Origin: an uncultured Bacteroides sp.
GTDB taxonomy: Bacteria > Bacteroidota > Bacteroidia > Bacteroidales > Bacteroidaceae
Direction of reading: 5' to 3'
NCBI GenBank assembly: GCA_900544675.1
Contig: UQVZ01000005.1
Location: forward strand, 1-64,000
Length of the DNA: 64,000 nucleotides
The notes beneath the pieces were generated by a model that saw nothing but the letters and a program-made list of their open reading frames with translations, ran no database searches and was not told the DNA's origin. This document shows, piece by piece, positions 53,371-61,896 of the stretch. The position numbers and the translations under genes are program-made. How positions within the stretch are numbered: the first letter of the stretch is position 1; each line of letters starts with the position of its first letter.

Positions 53371-56198
53371 AATGACATTACTTTTTGATGTTGGTTGACT
53401 TGTCTGGCGAACTCCAGGTACTTGGGGCTGCCCGCTTTTTTACGGTCGGCCTCGATGCGCGTGATGGCCTCCTGCACCGTGCCGTAGTGCCGCAGGTATG
53501 TTTTCAACGCCTCTTTTTCCGTCCGCTCGGTGGTGTAGGCCCAGTAACATTCGGGGGCTTCCTCCACGCCGTAGACGTCGGAATGCTGTCCCCGGCATAT
53601 CCACACCTCCTTGAAGTAGCTGCGCCCCTCGTGGTTGTCAAGCGCGTTGATGGTGAATATCTGCTGACGCTGAACGGGGGTCAGCCCCAGTATGGCGGCT
53701 ATCTGTTCGTACCTGTCCTTGAACTTGGACTGGTCAAGCAGTATCTTCACATCGGAATTATTAATGATGGCCTCCTTCACGATGGGCGAGTCTATCACGT
53801 CGTTCAGCTCCTGCGTGACCACCCCGGCGATGCCGTGGAACTTGCGGACGGTCTTGTACAGGTACTTGATGTACTCCGCCATCGTGGGCGAGGCGATGGC
53901 CTTCCACGCCTCTTCGATTATCAGGGCCTTGCGCCCTTTCTTGATGCGCATTTTCTGGAGGAACACGTCCATGATGATGAGCACCACGATGGGGAAAAGT
54001 ACAGGGTCATCTTTTATCTTGTCGATTTCGAATACGATGAAACACTCGTTGAAGAGGTCAACATCCAGGTCGGCGTTCAGCGTCGTCTCCAGCTCGCCGC
54101 CCCGGTAGAACTGCTTGAGGATGGCTGCGAAGTTGTGTATGTCGAATGTTATTTTCTCCAGGGAAGTGATTTGCGGGATGCGCTCCACGGCGAACTCGTA
54201 GTAGGAGTTGAAGGAAAGTTCCCTGACCTTCAACCGCCGTTTCTGCTCCTCCATGCGGTCTATCTGCCTGTCAATCTTGACAAGCATGGTGTTCTCGTAA
54301 AGCTCCCTGCGGTATTTCTCCACGATATGTGCGGCATGTTCCCTTTCAGACTCCGAGGCGGCCTTGTCGCGCATGAGGGCCATGAGCGAACGGCACTGGC
54401 GGACGAGCTTCATGCGCCTGACTTCCGAGGGGAGCAGCAGGGCGCGGCTTTCCGGCACCTCCGGCGAATCCTTGGCGTTTATCAGGCGGTCAATATCTTC
54501 CATCTCATGGTTGTACTTCTCGTAATCGTCATCCATCTTGGCGTCTACAAGTAGCTTCTGCCGCAACTCCGCACGCTGCTTCTCCGTGAATTTCTCGAAA
54601 GGATGGAAATAGGCATCGTAATACTCCACGAGGGTCTGGTTGACTATCATGTCCTCTATCTTGCTCGGAAATGCGCTGCCCTTGAATATGAGAAACACCA
54701 GCGATTTGAGGAAGTTTTTCTTCTCGCCGAAGTTCAGCCTGTATTCCTCCGCCGTGACCTTGAAGGGGTTCATGGAGATAGGTTTCTCCTTGGAATAGGA
54801 GATGTACGTGCCGTCGTAGTAGCCACAGATGCCCTCGTAGGAGTCGCCCGTGTCCACCATGACCACATCCGTTTGCTGTTCCAGTAACTGGCGGACGACC
54901 GAGTTCATATGAAACGACTTGCCGCTTCCCGAAGGCCCGATGCAGAAGAAATTGGCGTTGTCGGTCATCTTCACCTTGCCCTCCTTGCCGGTGATGTCGA
55001 TGCAGACGGGTAGTCCCTGCCGGTCGGTGTAATATGTGGTCAGGGGCGTGTCCTCCGATTCCTTCAGGTGCTCCTTGAAGAAGAAGCACAGGGCGGCGTC
55101 CGACAGGGTGAGAAACAGGTCGTAGTCGGGATTGAAAGCGTAGGCGTTGCCGGGGAAGCTGTCGGTGAACAGCTCCAGCTGGTTGTAGGCCGTGCGAGAG
55201 GGCATGATGCCGCATCCGTACAGCTTGGTCTCCAGGTAGGAAGTGACCGGGGTGACCTTGTCCGCCGGGCAGCTCACCAGGATGTTGAAGTTGGCGTAGA
55301 CCAGCAGGGAGCTGTCCACGGCAAGCCGCTCCAGCACTTTCTCAATGTCGGCCTTGGCTATACGGTTACTCGGGTCGGGCATGGAGCCGTGCCGTTTGGC
55401 CTTGGCCTGCAATTTGCGGAGAAGCTTCCGTTGGCCGGGTATCTGCACCACCTGGTTGTACACCACGCAGTCCGCATGTGGAACGCTTGTCAGGAACGAG
55501 AAAAGGTCGGTGGCGATGGGATATCCGTTGACGGAAGCCTGCGTGTACGGCTTGATGCGTGACGGCAGGTTTATCTCGTCGATATCCACAAGCGGATAGG
55601 AGCGCACCACGCGGCCGCCCACCTTCAAGTATTCGTCCGAAGCCTTGAAGTTGGTCATGGAGAACGGGCCGTGGCGGAAGCGGAAGGCCATGAAGCGGTG
55701 GCAATACTCGTCCACCTCCTCCTTTGCCAGCCGCCTGTGGCGGATGTGCTTTTCGTTCAGGATGTCCTCCGCCTTGCTTACCTTGGCATGGAACTCCGTC
55801 CACTTCTTCGGGTCGTACTGCACGAACTGGCCGCGCTGCGCCTCCTGCGTGATGACAAGGTACGTGCGTATCTCGGTGAACTCCCTTCCCTCGAAGTAGC
55901 GGAAGTAGCTCCGCGTCAGGAACTCCGCATCCTCCGGCACGTCGTGGTGATAGGACTGTTTGCAGAAGATGTCCTGCTTCTGCAAGGCGTAGCCTTCGCC
56001 GAGCGTCTGCACGAGGTTGGAGAGCACGTCCTGGAAGCGCAGGTACTGCTCCGAGTCCGTGCATAGCTGCTGCACGGGATTGGCCATTTCGAATATGACC
56101 GAAGGATCGCCCCTGGCGGAAAAGAGGACGGCATGGCCGTCCGTCTCTTCCAGCTGGGAGTAAAGCCCCTCGAATGCCCGTTTCCTGTTCTGTGCCAT
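53358..56198 (-). CDS. traG: TraG-family (VirB4-type) conjugation ATPase
   Basis: A 946-residue ATPase that powers assembly and export. Walker A CIGPSGSGKSFH lies at about 421-432 and a Walker B-like ALIIEEAWKAIA near 760-771, followed by FHGIAGVVTQELNDVIDS. It is the family 'TraG family conjugative transposon ATPase' of Bacteroides elements, not the VirD4-type TraG of F. It is cytoplasmic or membrane-associated. It follows traF by 37 bp and overlaps the next gene by 13 bp. Confidence 0.93.
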   Translation of the reverse strand: MAQNRKRAFEGLYSQLEETDGHAVLFSARGDPSVIFEMANPVQQLCTDSEQYLRFQDVLSNLVQTLGEGYALQKQDIFCKQSYHHDVPEDAEFLTRSYFRYFEGREFTEIRTYLVITQEAQRGQFVQYDPKKWTEFHAKVSKAEDILNEKHIRHRRLAKEEVDEYCHRFMAFRFRHGPFSMTNFKASDEYLKVGGRVVRSYPLVDIDEINLPSRIKPYTQASVNGYPIATDLFSFLTSVPHADCVVYNQVVQIPGQRKLLRKLQAKAKRHGSMPDPSNRIAKADIEKVLERLAVDSSLLVYANFNILVSCPADKVTPVTSYLETKLYGCGIMPSRTAYNQLELFTDSFPGNAYAFNPDYDLFLTLSDAALCFFFKEHLKESEDTPLTTYYTDRQGLPVCIDITGKEGKVKMTDNANFFCIGPSGSGKSFHMNSVVRQLLEQQTDVVMVDTGDSYEGICGYYDGTYISYSKEKPISMNPFKVTAEEYRLNFGEKKNFLKSLVFLIFKGSAFPSKIEDMIVNQTLVEYYDAYFHPFEKFTEKQRAELRQKLLVDAKMDDDYEKYNHEMEDIDRLINAKDSPEVPESRALLLPSEVRRMKLVRQCRSLMALMRDKAASESEREHAAHIVEKYRRELYENTMLVKIDRQIDRMEEQKRRLKVRELSFNSYYEFAVERIPQITSLEKITFDIHNFAAILKQFYRGGELETTLNADLDVDLFNECFIVFEIDKIKDDPVLFPIVVLIIMDVFLQKMRIKKGRKALIIEEAWKAIASPTMAEYIKYLYKTVRKFHGIAGVVTQELNDVIDSPIVKEAIINNSDVKILLDQSKFKDRYEQIAAILGLTPVQRQQIFTINALDNHEGRSYFKEVWICRGQHSDVYGVEEAPECYWAYTTERTEKEALKTYLRHYGTVQEAITRIEADRKKAGSPKYLEFARQVNQHQKVMSLWES

Positions 56199-56235
56199 TG
56201 GTTGCTTTCTGTTTGTTGGTTTTTCAATTCGTTTT

Positions 56236-56535
56236 TCAATCCGTCTTCCGGATGTTCTTATAGACGTAGATGCCCTTCGCCCGTTTCTTGTTGTGCAGTC
56301 CGCTGCGTTGCTTGACGAAGATGGTGGCCAGCCCTGCGGCGGCCATCACTAGCATGGCGATGAACCCGGCAAGTTTTCCAAGGGCGATGGAGAAGACGAT
56401 GAATCCCACGAAGGACACGCCTATGGCCACCGCCGCCAGTGTGAGGAAGCGGCCGCGGATGCCCATGAACTCTAAAGGCTTCTGGAGTCCCTTGAACACG
56501 GGAAAACCGTCTTGATTACTCTTATTCTCTTCCAT
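56236..56535 (-). CDS. traF: Conjugal transfer protein TraF (DUF4133)
   Basis: A 99-residue protein with two adjacent membrane segments (FLTLAAVAIGVSFVGFIVFSI and AGFIAMLVMAAAGLATIFV) preceded by FPVFKGLQKPLEFMGIRGRF, the pattern of DUF4133/TraF. This is a VirB3-like protein that works with the TraG ATPase. It lies 3 bp after traE. Confidence 0.88.
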   Translation of the reverse strand: MEENKSNQDGFPVFKGLQKPLEFMGIRGRFLTLAAVAIGVSFVGFIVFSIALGKLAGFIAMLVMAAAGLATIFVKQRSGLHNKKRAKGIYVYKNIRKTD

Positions 56536-56538
56536 GAT

Positions 56539-56907
56539 TTACGTGAAGAAGAGTGGCAAAGCCTCTGACAATGCGATGAACGCGATACAACCGCCGATGG
56601 TCAGCATGATGGTCTTCTTGACGTCCTGGTCGCCGTTCTGCATCTTGAAATAGACATTGAACGCGCCTACCAGCACGATGACCGCCGCGATAGCCTTCAT
56701 GAGGTTGGAGACGGGAGTCTGGTAGGAGCTTACTTCCTGCGTGGCCTTGGTGAAGCCTGCCGCTCCCTTGCTTCCGGCCATTGCATCGCCGGCGGCGAGG
56801 GTGAGCGCCACGAGGGCGAGCGTGCCCTTCCGGGCGAACGCTGACTGTTTGAAACGGACGAATGCACGTAGGCATTTTCTTTTTAGTGTCTGCATTTCTT
56901 TAATCAT
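56539..56907 (-). CDS. traE: Conjugal transfer protein TraE (DUF4134, pilin-like)
   Basis: A 122-residue protein. After a basic N-terminus and hydrophobic signal (TLALVALTLAAGDAMA), the mature part has two membrane segments (LMKAIAAVIVLVGAFNVYF and TIMLTIGGCIAFIALSEALPLFF) around NGDQDVKK. This matches DUF4134/TraE, which resembles VirB2 pilins in size and layout. It probably forms the pilus subunit or a small channel component. Met5 (56895) is an alternative start. Confidence 0.87.
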   Translation of the reverse strand: MIKEMQTLKRKCLRAFVRFKQSAFARKGTLALVALTLAAGDAMAGSKGAAGFTKATQEVSSYQTPVSNLMKAIAAVIVLVGAFNVYFKMQNGDQDVKKTIMLTIGGCIAFIALSEALPLFFT

Positions 56908-56963
56908 TAAATAGTTGTTTCATCGCCAAAGGAACAGGAGTCGCTAAAGGAACGTGTATTTGC

Positions 56964-57356
56964 TCACCTTGCGTTCTCGCAGGTGTATATGACAAGGCCG
57001 AGGTCGCTTGTGCCGGTTTCCGCCAGCCTGTCGATTTCATGGATGAGGTCGTCCACAAGGATGCCGTCGGTCATGATGGCCTCACGGTAGCCGGGGCGGC
57101 GGAAGTCTTTTCCTTGTCGAGGGTCTGGTTCGGATTGCCCGTGGTTAACCGCTTCTTCTTTCTTCTCCTCGTCCCTGCTGACTCTGGTCGGACGGAAGCT
57201 CCTTGCCTCGTCCGATATGTCTATCTCTTCTTCCGTATGGTTCTCCTTTTCCGCGTTCCGGGCCGCCTGCGCTTTCCTGATGTCCGTGAAGATGAGGAAG
57301 GCGTAATAGCAGGCCATTGCCACGAAAAGGATAAAAACGATTTGTCCGTACTGCAT
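56964..57356 (-). CDS. Small membrane-anchored tra-operon protein
   Basis: A 130-residue protein with one N-terminal membrane segment (IVFILFVAMACYYAFLIF, residues ~6-23) and a charged soluble tail (NHTEEEIDISDEARSFRPTR; EAIMTDGILVDDLIHEIDRL). It lies upstream of traE in the place of the small traC/traD genes of Bacteroides tra operons. It follows the preceding gene by 2 bp. No family motif is clear. Confidence 0.72.
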   Translation of the reverse strand: MQYGQIVFILFVAMACYYAFLIFTDIRKAQAARNAEKENHTEEEIDISDEARSFRPTRVSRDEEKKEEAVNHGQSEPDPRQGKDFRRPGYREAIMTDGILVDDLIHEIDRLAETGTSDLGLVIYTCENAR

Positions 57357-57358
57357 GG

Positions 57359-57946
57359 CTATATGGCATTGGATAATGGTGTATTGTCTTCGGGAAAAGG
57401 CAGAAAGGATAGTCCAAGTCTAGTGGCCTTGGCTTCCAGCCGGGCTTTCCGGCATGTGGCTTCGGTGAAGTACAGTATGTTCCTGTGTACGCCGGTGATG
57501 TATCCGTTGGCTTTCAGCCTGGAGCGTATCCTGACCTTGGCGCGGTGTGAGATAACCTTGAGGCGTGTGAGGGGGTCAAGACCGAATACAGCCCTGCGCC
57601 GTTCGCGGCGTACCAGCTCATTGCGGACACGGGACGACATCGCGTAACCCTTTGCCTTGCTCCGGCTCAGCCCCAGCTTGCGTGCCATGCGGCTGACTGT
57701 GGTGCGGCTGACGCCCAGGTCGCCGGCCATCTCGGCGTAGGAACGGTTGTCGAAGTGGCGGCTGATATGTCCGGCACGTTCCAGCCACCGGCTCTTGGCC
57801 AGCTTCTCCAGTCCGAGTTCGCGGGCTTTTTCCTTCACGGCCGTCACGCCTATCTGGAGCATATAGGCAGTATGTGCGGTGGTCTCCACGGGATAAAGCT
57901 CGGCAAGCCGGGAGAGCATGGTTTCTGTCCAGTCGATTCTACGCAT
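57359..57946 (-). CDS. DNA-binding HTH protein of the tra operon
   Basis: A 195-residue basic protein with two HTH-like regions: MLSRLAELYPVETTAHTAYML (residues ~10-30) and SYAEMAGDLGVSRTTVSRMARKLGL (~68-93), the latter a textbook helix-turn-helix. A basic C-terminal region follows (RAKVRIRSRLKANGYI). It overlaps the DUF3408 gene by 8 bp and is a candidate regulator of the tra operon or a partition partner of ParA. I do not recognise a named family. Confidence 0.72.
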   Translation of the reverse strand: MRRIDWTETMLSRLAELYPVETTAHTAYMLQIGVTAVKEKARELGLEKLAKSRWLERAGHISRHFDNRSYAEMAGDLGVSRTTVSRMARKLGLSRSKAKGYAMSSRVRNELVRRERRRAVFGLDPLTRLKVISHRAKVRIRSRLKANGYITGVHRNILYFTEATCRKARLEAKATRLGLSFLPFPEDNTPLSNAI

Positions 57947-58301
57947 GGGATTCGGGGTTATAGTTGTTGAACAATGATTTCTTCTCGCGGCGGTATTGCG
58001 CCAGTAGGGAAAGGTGGTTCTCGAAGAACGAGCGGATGATGGCGTTCACGAGGTCGGAACGGCAGCGGCCACGGATGTCGCAGTCGTCAAGCGAGTCGGC
58101 CAGGTCGCGGTCGAGTTTGCATACCAGACGGTCTGCCTTGCCGTTCCCGTCCGTCGGCGCTTCAAGGTAGGCCATGAAGTCCTGCCAGCACTTGTCACCG
58201 GGATGTGCGGTGCCTTGCTCCGCTTGTCCTTCTCCCTTGAATGCAGGTTCGTCGTCATTGATGCCTCTGGTGAGGTCGTCTATTTGTAATTCCTTGTTCA
58301 T
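57939..58301 (-). CDS. DUF3408 protein (TraB position)
   Basis: A 120-residue protein. The second half (RLVCKLDRDLADSLDDCDIRGRC, then LVNAIIRSFFENHLSLLAQYRREK) matches DUF3408, found directly after the ParA gene in Bacteroides conjugative transposons. The pattern suggests a ribbon-helix-helix-type DNA-binding protein acting with ParA. It starts 10 bp after parA. Confidence 0.83.
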   Translation of the reverse strand: MNKELQIDDLTRGINDDEPAFKGEGQAEQGTAHPGDKCWQDFMAYLEAPTDGNGKADRLVCKLDRDLADSLDDCDIRGRCRSDLVNAIIRSFFENHLSLLAQYRREKKSLFNNYNPESHA

Positions 58302-58311
58302 TACGCTATGG

Positions 58312-59022
58312 TCATTGATGGTTTATGTCTTTGGGGGTGCCGTCAACGAAAATTCCGGCGTATATTTTGTCGAACACCGGACTGACGATGCCGGCCTGCA
58401 TATCCAGTTCCGCCACCGTGCTGAAACGTTCCATGTCGGCCCGCTTGGGAATCTTGTCCGTCACCAGCCCGTAGTTGGCGAAGGTCTTCCCCGTGTTCTC
58501 CCACAGTTCCAGCTCGGAGCGTTTGCCCACCCGTCCGTCATGGAGGTTGGGGACGATGAAGAGCCGGGCTTTCATCCGTCCGCCCACGGCCTTGCGCAGA
58601 CGGTCGATGAACAGGAGGAAGCTCGCGGTGGAGGGGACGGTCACCAGGTCGTAATGGAACGGTACGACGATGATATCCGAGTTGACGAACATGGGTATCA
58701 GCCCCTCCGCCTTCAGGCTGCCGGGCGAGTCCATGAGCACCACGTCTATGCTGGGGTCGTTGTGCAGCTTCTCCATGAGCGCGGTCATGGCCTGCTTGTC
58801 GTTGGCCTCGTAGGCCAGCACGTCGTAGGGTACGGCTTCCTCGCCGTATTTCTTGATGTCGGCCTTGCGGCACTTCATGATGGAGTGCTGGAAATCGCAG
58901 TCGACGACCACGGCACGCACGCCCTTCGTCACAAGGTAGTTGGCGAAGGTGACGCAGAGGGTCGTCTTGCCGACTCCCCCTTTCTGGTTGGCGAATGTCA
59001 CGATGACGGGTGTCTGTATCAT
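58312..59022 (-). CDS. ParA-family ATPase (TraA)
   Basis: A 236-residue ATPase. The deviant Walker A motif KGGVGKTT lies at residues 14-21, with the partner VDCDFQHS near 44-51 and LMDSPGSLKAEGL near 93. The ATG at 59022 fits the family; an upstream in-frame ATG at 59091 is rejected because the promoter lies between. ParA proteins segregate or position DNA; here it heads the tra operon. In Bacteroides elements the gene is called traA. Confidence 0.9.
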   Translation of the reverse strand: MIQTPVIVTFANQKGGVGKTTLCVTFANYLVTKGVRAVVVDCDFQHSIMKCRKADIKKYGEEAVPYDVLAYEANDKQAMTALMEKLHNDPSIDVVLMDSPGSLKAEGLIPMFVNSDIIVVPFHYDLVTVPSTASFLLFIDRLRKAVGGRMKARLFIVPNLHDGRVGKRSELELWENTGKTFANYGLVTDKIPKRADMERFSTVAELDMQAGIVSPVFDKIYAGIFVDGTPKDINHQ

Positions 59023-59044
59023 TTTGTCCACGGTCGTTTGGTTC

Positions 59045-59099
59045 GGTGCAAAAGTATGCACCGGATAGGACGGTAACGAAATGCACAACACTTTTGTGC
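59045..59099 (-). promoter_or_regulatory. tra operon promoter with operator-like inverted repeats and shared box
   Basis: Read on the - strand, the -7 box TACTTTTG (59049-59056) lies inside an inverted repeat GGTGCA-N6-TGCACC (59045-59062), a natural repressor site. Further upstream is the 14-mer AGTGTTGTGCATTT (59079-59092), part of a second repeat GCACAA-N5-TTGTGC (59083-59099). The 14-mer also precedes the accessory and mob operons. The start codon of parA is 27 bp downstream of the -7 box. Confidence 0.68.
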
Positions 59100-59204
59100 T
59101 TCAGGTCAGCCTGACCGAAGTATTTTATGCAGCGGATTAAAAGGTATGACGGCTTATGCGGCCAGACAGGTGACAAAAGGGAGTCTCCGTTTTTTCCTCA
59201 TGGT
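59100..59204. other. Intergenic gap between parA promoter and relaxase gene
   Basis: No gene is seen. A short inverted repeat GGTCAG-C-CTGACC lies at 59104-59116, which could be part of an operator or a weak terminator for the mob operon. Confidence 0.3.
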
Positions 59205-60764
59205 CTACCGTTTAAGGTTGCGTCCGTCGTCAATGTCATCGTAGCCTCCCTTGCCGCCGACTTCCCACTCACGCTTTTCGGCATGGCTTCCGGCACCGGA
59301 ATCCTTCAGTCCGTGTATGTGTATCTTCTTTCCGCCGTTTCCGGTGGAATGTGTCTGCTTGGCCTGTTGCTTCCGTGGCCGGGGTTTCAGCCGTTCCGTG
59401 TCAAGCCCTTCCGCCGCAAGGTCTATCACGATGTGTCTTTTAAAGTTGACGGCATATGCCGCGCCCGCTTCCTCGCGGAGGATGAAGCCTTCCTCATGAA
59501 GGGCACTTTTCACGGAAAAGACGTTCTCGTCATTGAAGATTTCATGCAGGCGGCTGACGGCATCCGTATGGGACTGCGGCCTTTCACCTGACAGGTCCAC
59601 CAGATCAGGACGGTTCACCTTGAAGATTTTGCAGAGCAGATCGCGTTCAGCTTCTGTGGCCGGGTGGAACATCTCGATGAAACGGATGCGGTTGTTCCGG
59701 TCGATGGCTTCCGCCATGAACGGCTTTAACGGGCGTGTCTGTCCGTCAAAGTGGATGACGCCTTTCTTGATATAGGCACGCTGCTTCCTCAGCTTCTGGA
59801 AAATCTCGCCCTGCGTGATTTTCGGGTTGAGGGTGAGCAGCCGGTCTATGTAGTCCTCTATGCGTGCGAAGCGTTGTTCCGGGGTGGCGAAGTCCAGAAG
59901 CTGTTCCGTGGCCAGCACCCTTGCCCCGTTGATGACGGTACGGTGGGCGTGGTCGACAATCATGTAGCCGTAGGGCGCATCCTTCCTGCCGAAGAACACG
60001 AGGTCGATGCCGAACTTCTCCTTCAGCTCTTTCTGCAGCTCTTCCTTGCCGCCGCTCACGTCCCGGTATTTTTTGAGGATGCTCCGCAGCTGGCGGCAAC
60101 GGGCGCGTTCCCTATAGCCGCTTTTGAAAAGCTGTTCGACTTCGGCCAACGGAATTTGCCGCTGCACCTTGCCGCCATGCTTGATAAATACGTTTTCATC
60201 TTTCTTATATACCTCATATCCCATAGAAACCATGATTGCCTTGAACTGGGCGAAAGAGGAGAAGGTATATTGCCTGGCCGCGTCCATGTCGTTGGCAATC
60301 TTCTTTTGCCTGTCCGTGCCGAGAATCCTGTCTATGACTTCCTGGGAACGCCTGCGCTCGTGACTATAGGCTATCTTCCTGCCGTCGGGGGCGACACGCG
60401 AGGTGATGATGTGCAGGTGGGTGTTGTCGGTGTCATGGTGGGCGTAGATGAGCCAAGGTTGTCCGGGTTCGGCATATCCCATTTCCTTGAGGTATCGGTG
60501 CGCGAAATCCAGCAGTTCGGATTCCGTCATCTCACGGCCTTTGCAGCTGACGGCCACATGGAACTGCGGTTTCCGGATGCGGCTGTTGGTGGAACTGTAT
60601 TTTTTGAGATAGCCGGTAAGCTCCTCCGTGGTGGGTCTGCCTGCCAGACCGATTGTCCCGAAGTTCCGCATCTCGATGAGCCGGGCAAGCCCTTTCGATA
60701 CCTTGTGTTCGTTGTAACCAACGGCATGGAAGTCCGCGCTTCCGGGTAATATGGTCGCTATCAT
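59205..60764 (-). CDS. MOBP-type relaxase (mobilisation nuclease)
   Basis: A 519-residue relaxase that nicks oriT and stays bound to the transferred strand. The metal-binding histidine motif is clear: YAHHDTDNTHLHIITSRV near residues 108-125 (H-x-D-x-x-x-x-H-x-H type). An N-terminal NFGTIGL segment and tyrosines in GYLKKYSS may contain the nicking residue. The basic C-terminal tail (RPRKQQAKQTHSTGN) could bind DNA. It follows the RHH protein by 39 bp, forming the mob operon. In Bacteroides nomenclature it corresponds to MobB/BmgA-type proteins. Confidence 0.92.
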   Translation of the reverse strand: MIATILPGSADFHAVGYNEHKVSKGLARLIEMRNFGTIGLAGRPTTEELTGYLKKYSSTNSRIRKPQFHVAVSCKGREMTESELLDFAHRYLKEMGYAEPGQPWLIYAHHDTDNTHLHIITSRVAPDGRKIAYSHERRRSQEVIDRILGTDRQKKIANDMDAARQYTFSSFAQFKAIMVSMGYEVYKKDENVFIKHGGKVQRQIPLAEVEQLFKSGYRERARCRQLRSILKKYRDVSGGKEELQKELKEKFGIDLVFFGRKDAPYGYMIVDHAHRTVINGARVLATEQLLDFATPEQRFARIEDYIDRLLTLNPKITQGEIFQKLRKQRAYIKKGVIHFDGQTRPLKPFMAEAIDRNNRIRFIEMFHPATEAERDLLCKIFKVNRPDLVDLSGERPQSHTDAVSRLHEIFNDENVFSVKSALHEEGFILREEAGAAYAVNFKRHIVIDLAAEGLDTERLKPRPRKQQAKQTHSTGNGGKKIHIHGLKDSGAGSHAEKREWEVGGKGGYDDIDDGRNLKR

Positions 60765-60803
60765 CTTGGGGTGGTGTTATCTGGATTGGTGATATGTCTG
60801 GTT

Positions 60804-61208
60804 CTAAGGCTTGTTTATTCTTGATGTGAGGATGTCAAGTTGTCTTTTTATCCCGTTGACGGTTTCCTGTGTGTCCCGGATGAGCGGCAACAGAACTTCC
60901 CGGATATAGCTTGGGGGCAGCAACCCTGCAACCGCCAGCTCGTTGGCGCGCTTTACTGCCTGGTTGAGGTTTCCGCCTATATGGGACAGTTCGCCCTGGT
61001 ATCTTCGGTAAAACGAACCGAGTTCCTGCATGAGTTCAAGCTGCTGCCTGACGCTTACGTTTGAATACTCTTCGAGTGCCTTGCGCACGTAGTGGCTTAC
61101 GGTCTTGTATTCAGCCGATTTCTCCTTGAACTCCCGGACTTCTTCCGGGGTCATCCTTACCTTGATGTACTTGTTCCTATGTTCCTTCATGTTCCGGTTT
61201 GTTTGCAA
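60804..61208 (-). CDS. Relaxosome accessory protein (RHH, MobC-like)
   Basis: A 134-residue basic protein. It has a ribbon-helix-helix-type N-terminus (KYIKVRMTPEEVREFKEKSAEYKTVSHYVRKAL), a middle segment GELSHIGGNLNQAVKRANE typical of MobC-like relaxosome proteins, and a C-terminal helix. It probably binds oriT and recruits the relaxase encoded immediately downstream. Met7 (61190) is an alternative start. Confidence 0.88.
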   Translation of the reverse strand: MQTNRNMKEHRNKYIKVRMTPEEVREFKEKSAEYKTVSHYVRKALEEYSNVSVRQQLELMQELGSFYRRYQGELSHIGGNLNQAVKRANELAVAGLLPPSYIREVLLPLIRDTQETVNGIKRQLDILTSRINKP

Positions 61209-61383
61209 CCGGGATTGTCTTACCTTATTTCGCAGGGCGAAACAGCGGCGGTGCCGCTCCGGTGCATGGCATCCGGCAAGTCACTTTTTGGGAGAACAAA
61301 CGGAGTTTTGTGGCCACAAAAGTACAACTTGCTTGGAAAATCCTGCAACGCAGGGCAATGTCATCCCGGGTTCTTTCTTGCGC
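61209..61383. other. Candidate oriT region upstream of the mob operon
   Basis: This gene-free stretch next to the relaxosome genes contains a perfect 6-bp hairpin AGCGGC-GGT-GCCGCT (61244-61258) and a perfect 16-bp palindrome TTTTGTGGCCACAAAA (61306-61321). The palindrome overlaps a second -7-like box for the mob operon (TACTTTTG on the - strand, 61316-61323). Origins of transfer usually lie beside the relaxase operon and contain such repeats. The nick site cannot be placed by eye. Confidence 0.4.
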
Positions 61384-61428
61384 CAAAATTACCGTGAAAA
61401 GGGGCTTCCGTACAAAATGCACAACACT
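61384..61428 (-). promoter_or_regulatory. mob operon promoter with shared transfer box
   Basis: On the - strand the -7 box TAATTTTG (61384-61391) is preceded by TTTG at 21-bp spacing and by the 14-mer AGTGTTGTGCATTT (61415-61428) shared with the accessory and tra promoters. A 19-bp stretch including the box is identical to that at 39206-39224. Transcripts starting here would have a leader of about 170 bases before the RHH gene. Confidence 0.6.
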
Positions 61429-61440
61429 ATTCTTCAAGGA

Positions 61441-61896
61441 ACATATCATTTTGACCGGGATATCGAGAGCATCCGATTGCCGGGTGTATCGAATAGGATT
61501 TTCCTCGGTCTGTGAGTATCGGGTCATCCAGTTATCTTATAATCCAAGGTGCGAAATGGGGCTTACTTTGGTTTCAAGTGTCCGGTTATATTAGTTCATC
61601 TATTCGTGAATTATTAGAATCATTATCCGTTTGTTCGATAACAAGAGGGAAAAGGAAGCACAGGCATCAGATTTTTCAGATTGGTAATGAGCTTGGATAT
61701 TTCAACATGATGCAATAATGTAGTAATGTAATGGCCGACCAAGGCTAAGACGACCTTGACATTACTTTATAGTCACTCATCAGACCTGAGAAAACTAGTT
61801 TTTTGCACCTGATGATTTCGGATTTTGGAAATACAGACACTTGTCACCAGTATATTCCAAACGATATGTATAAAGCTATCTTGATATGGAAGCACA
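61441..61896. other. Non-coding region between mob operon and the integrase end
   Basis: About 450 bp of AT-rich sequence with no convincing gene. A palindrome AAAACTAGTTTT lies at 61791-61802, flanked by CATCAG (61779-61784) and CTGATG (61809-61814), which together could form a 36-base hairpin. Its role (terminator, protein site) is unknown. Confidence 0.4.

Noticed and set aside
53385..54554. Long open frames antisense to traG, and similar ones opposite traJ, traM, the relaxase and the coupling protein gene
   Set aside because: They lie wholly opposite genes with strong protein signatures in GC-rich DNA, contain no recognisable motifs, and have reverse-strand codon character. They are by-products of GC-rich coding sequence.
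61199..61594. A possible 131-residue + strand protein over the mob promoter region
   Set aside because: It crosses the promoter boxes and palindromes, has low-complexity, unconserved-looking sequence and no ribosome-binding context.
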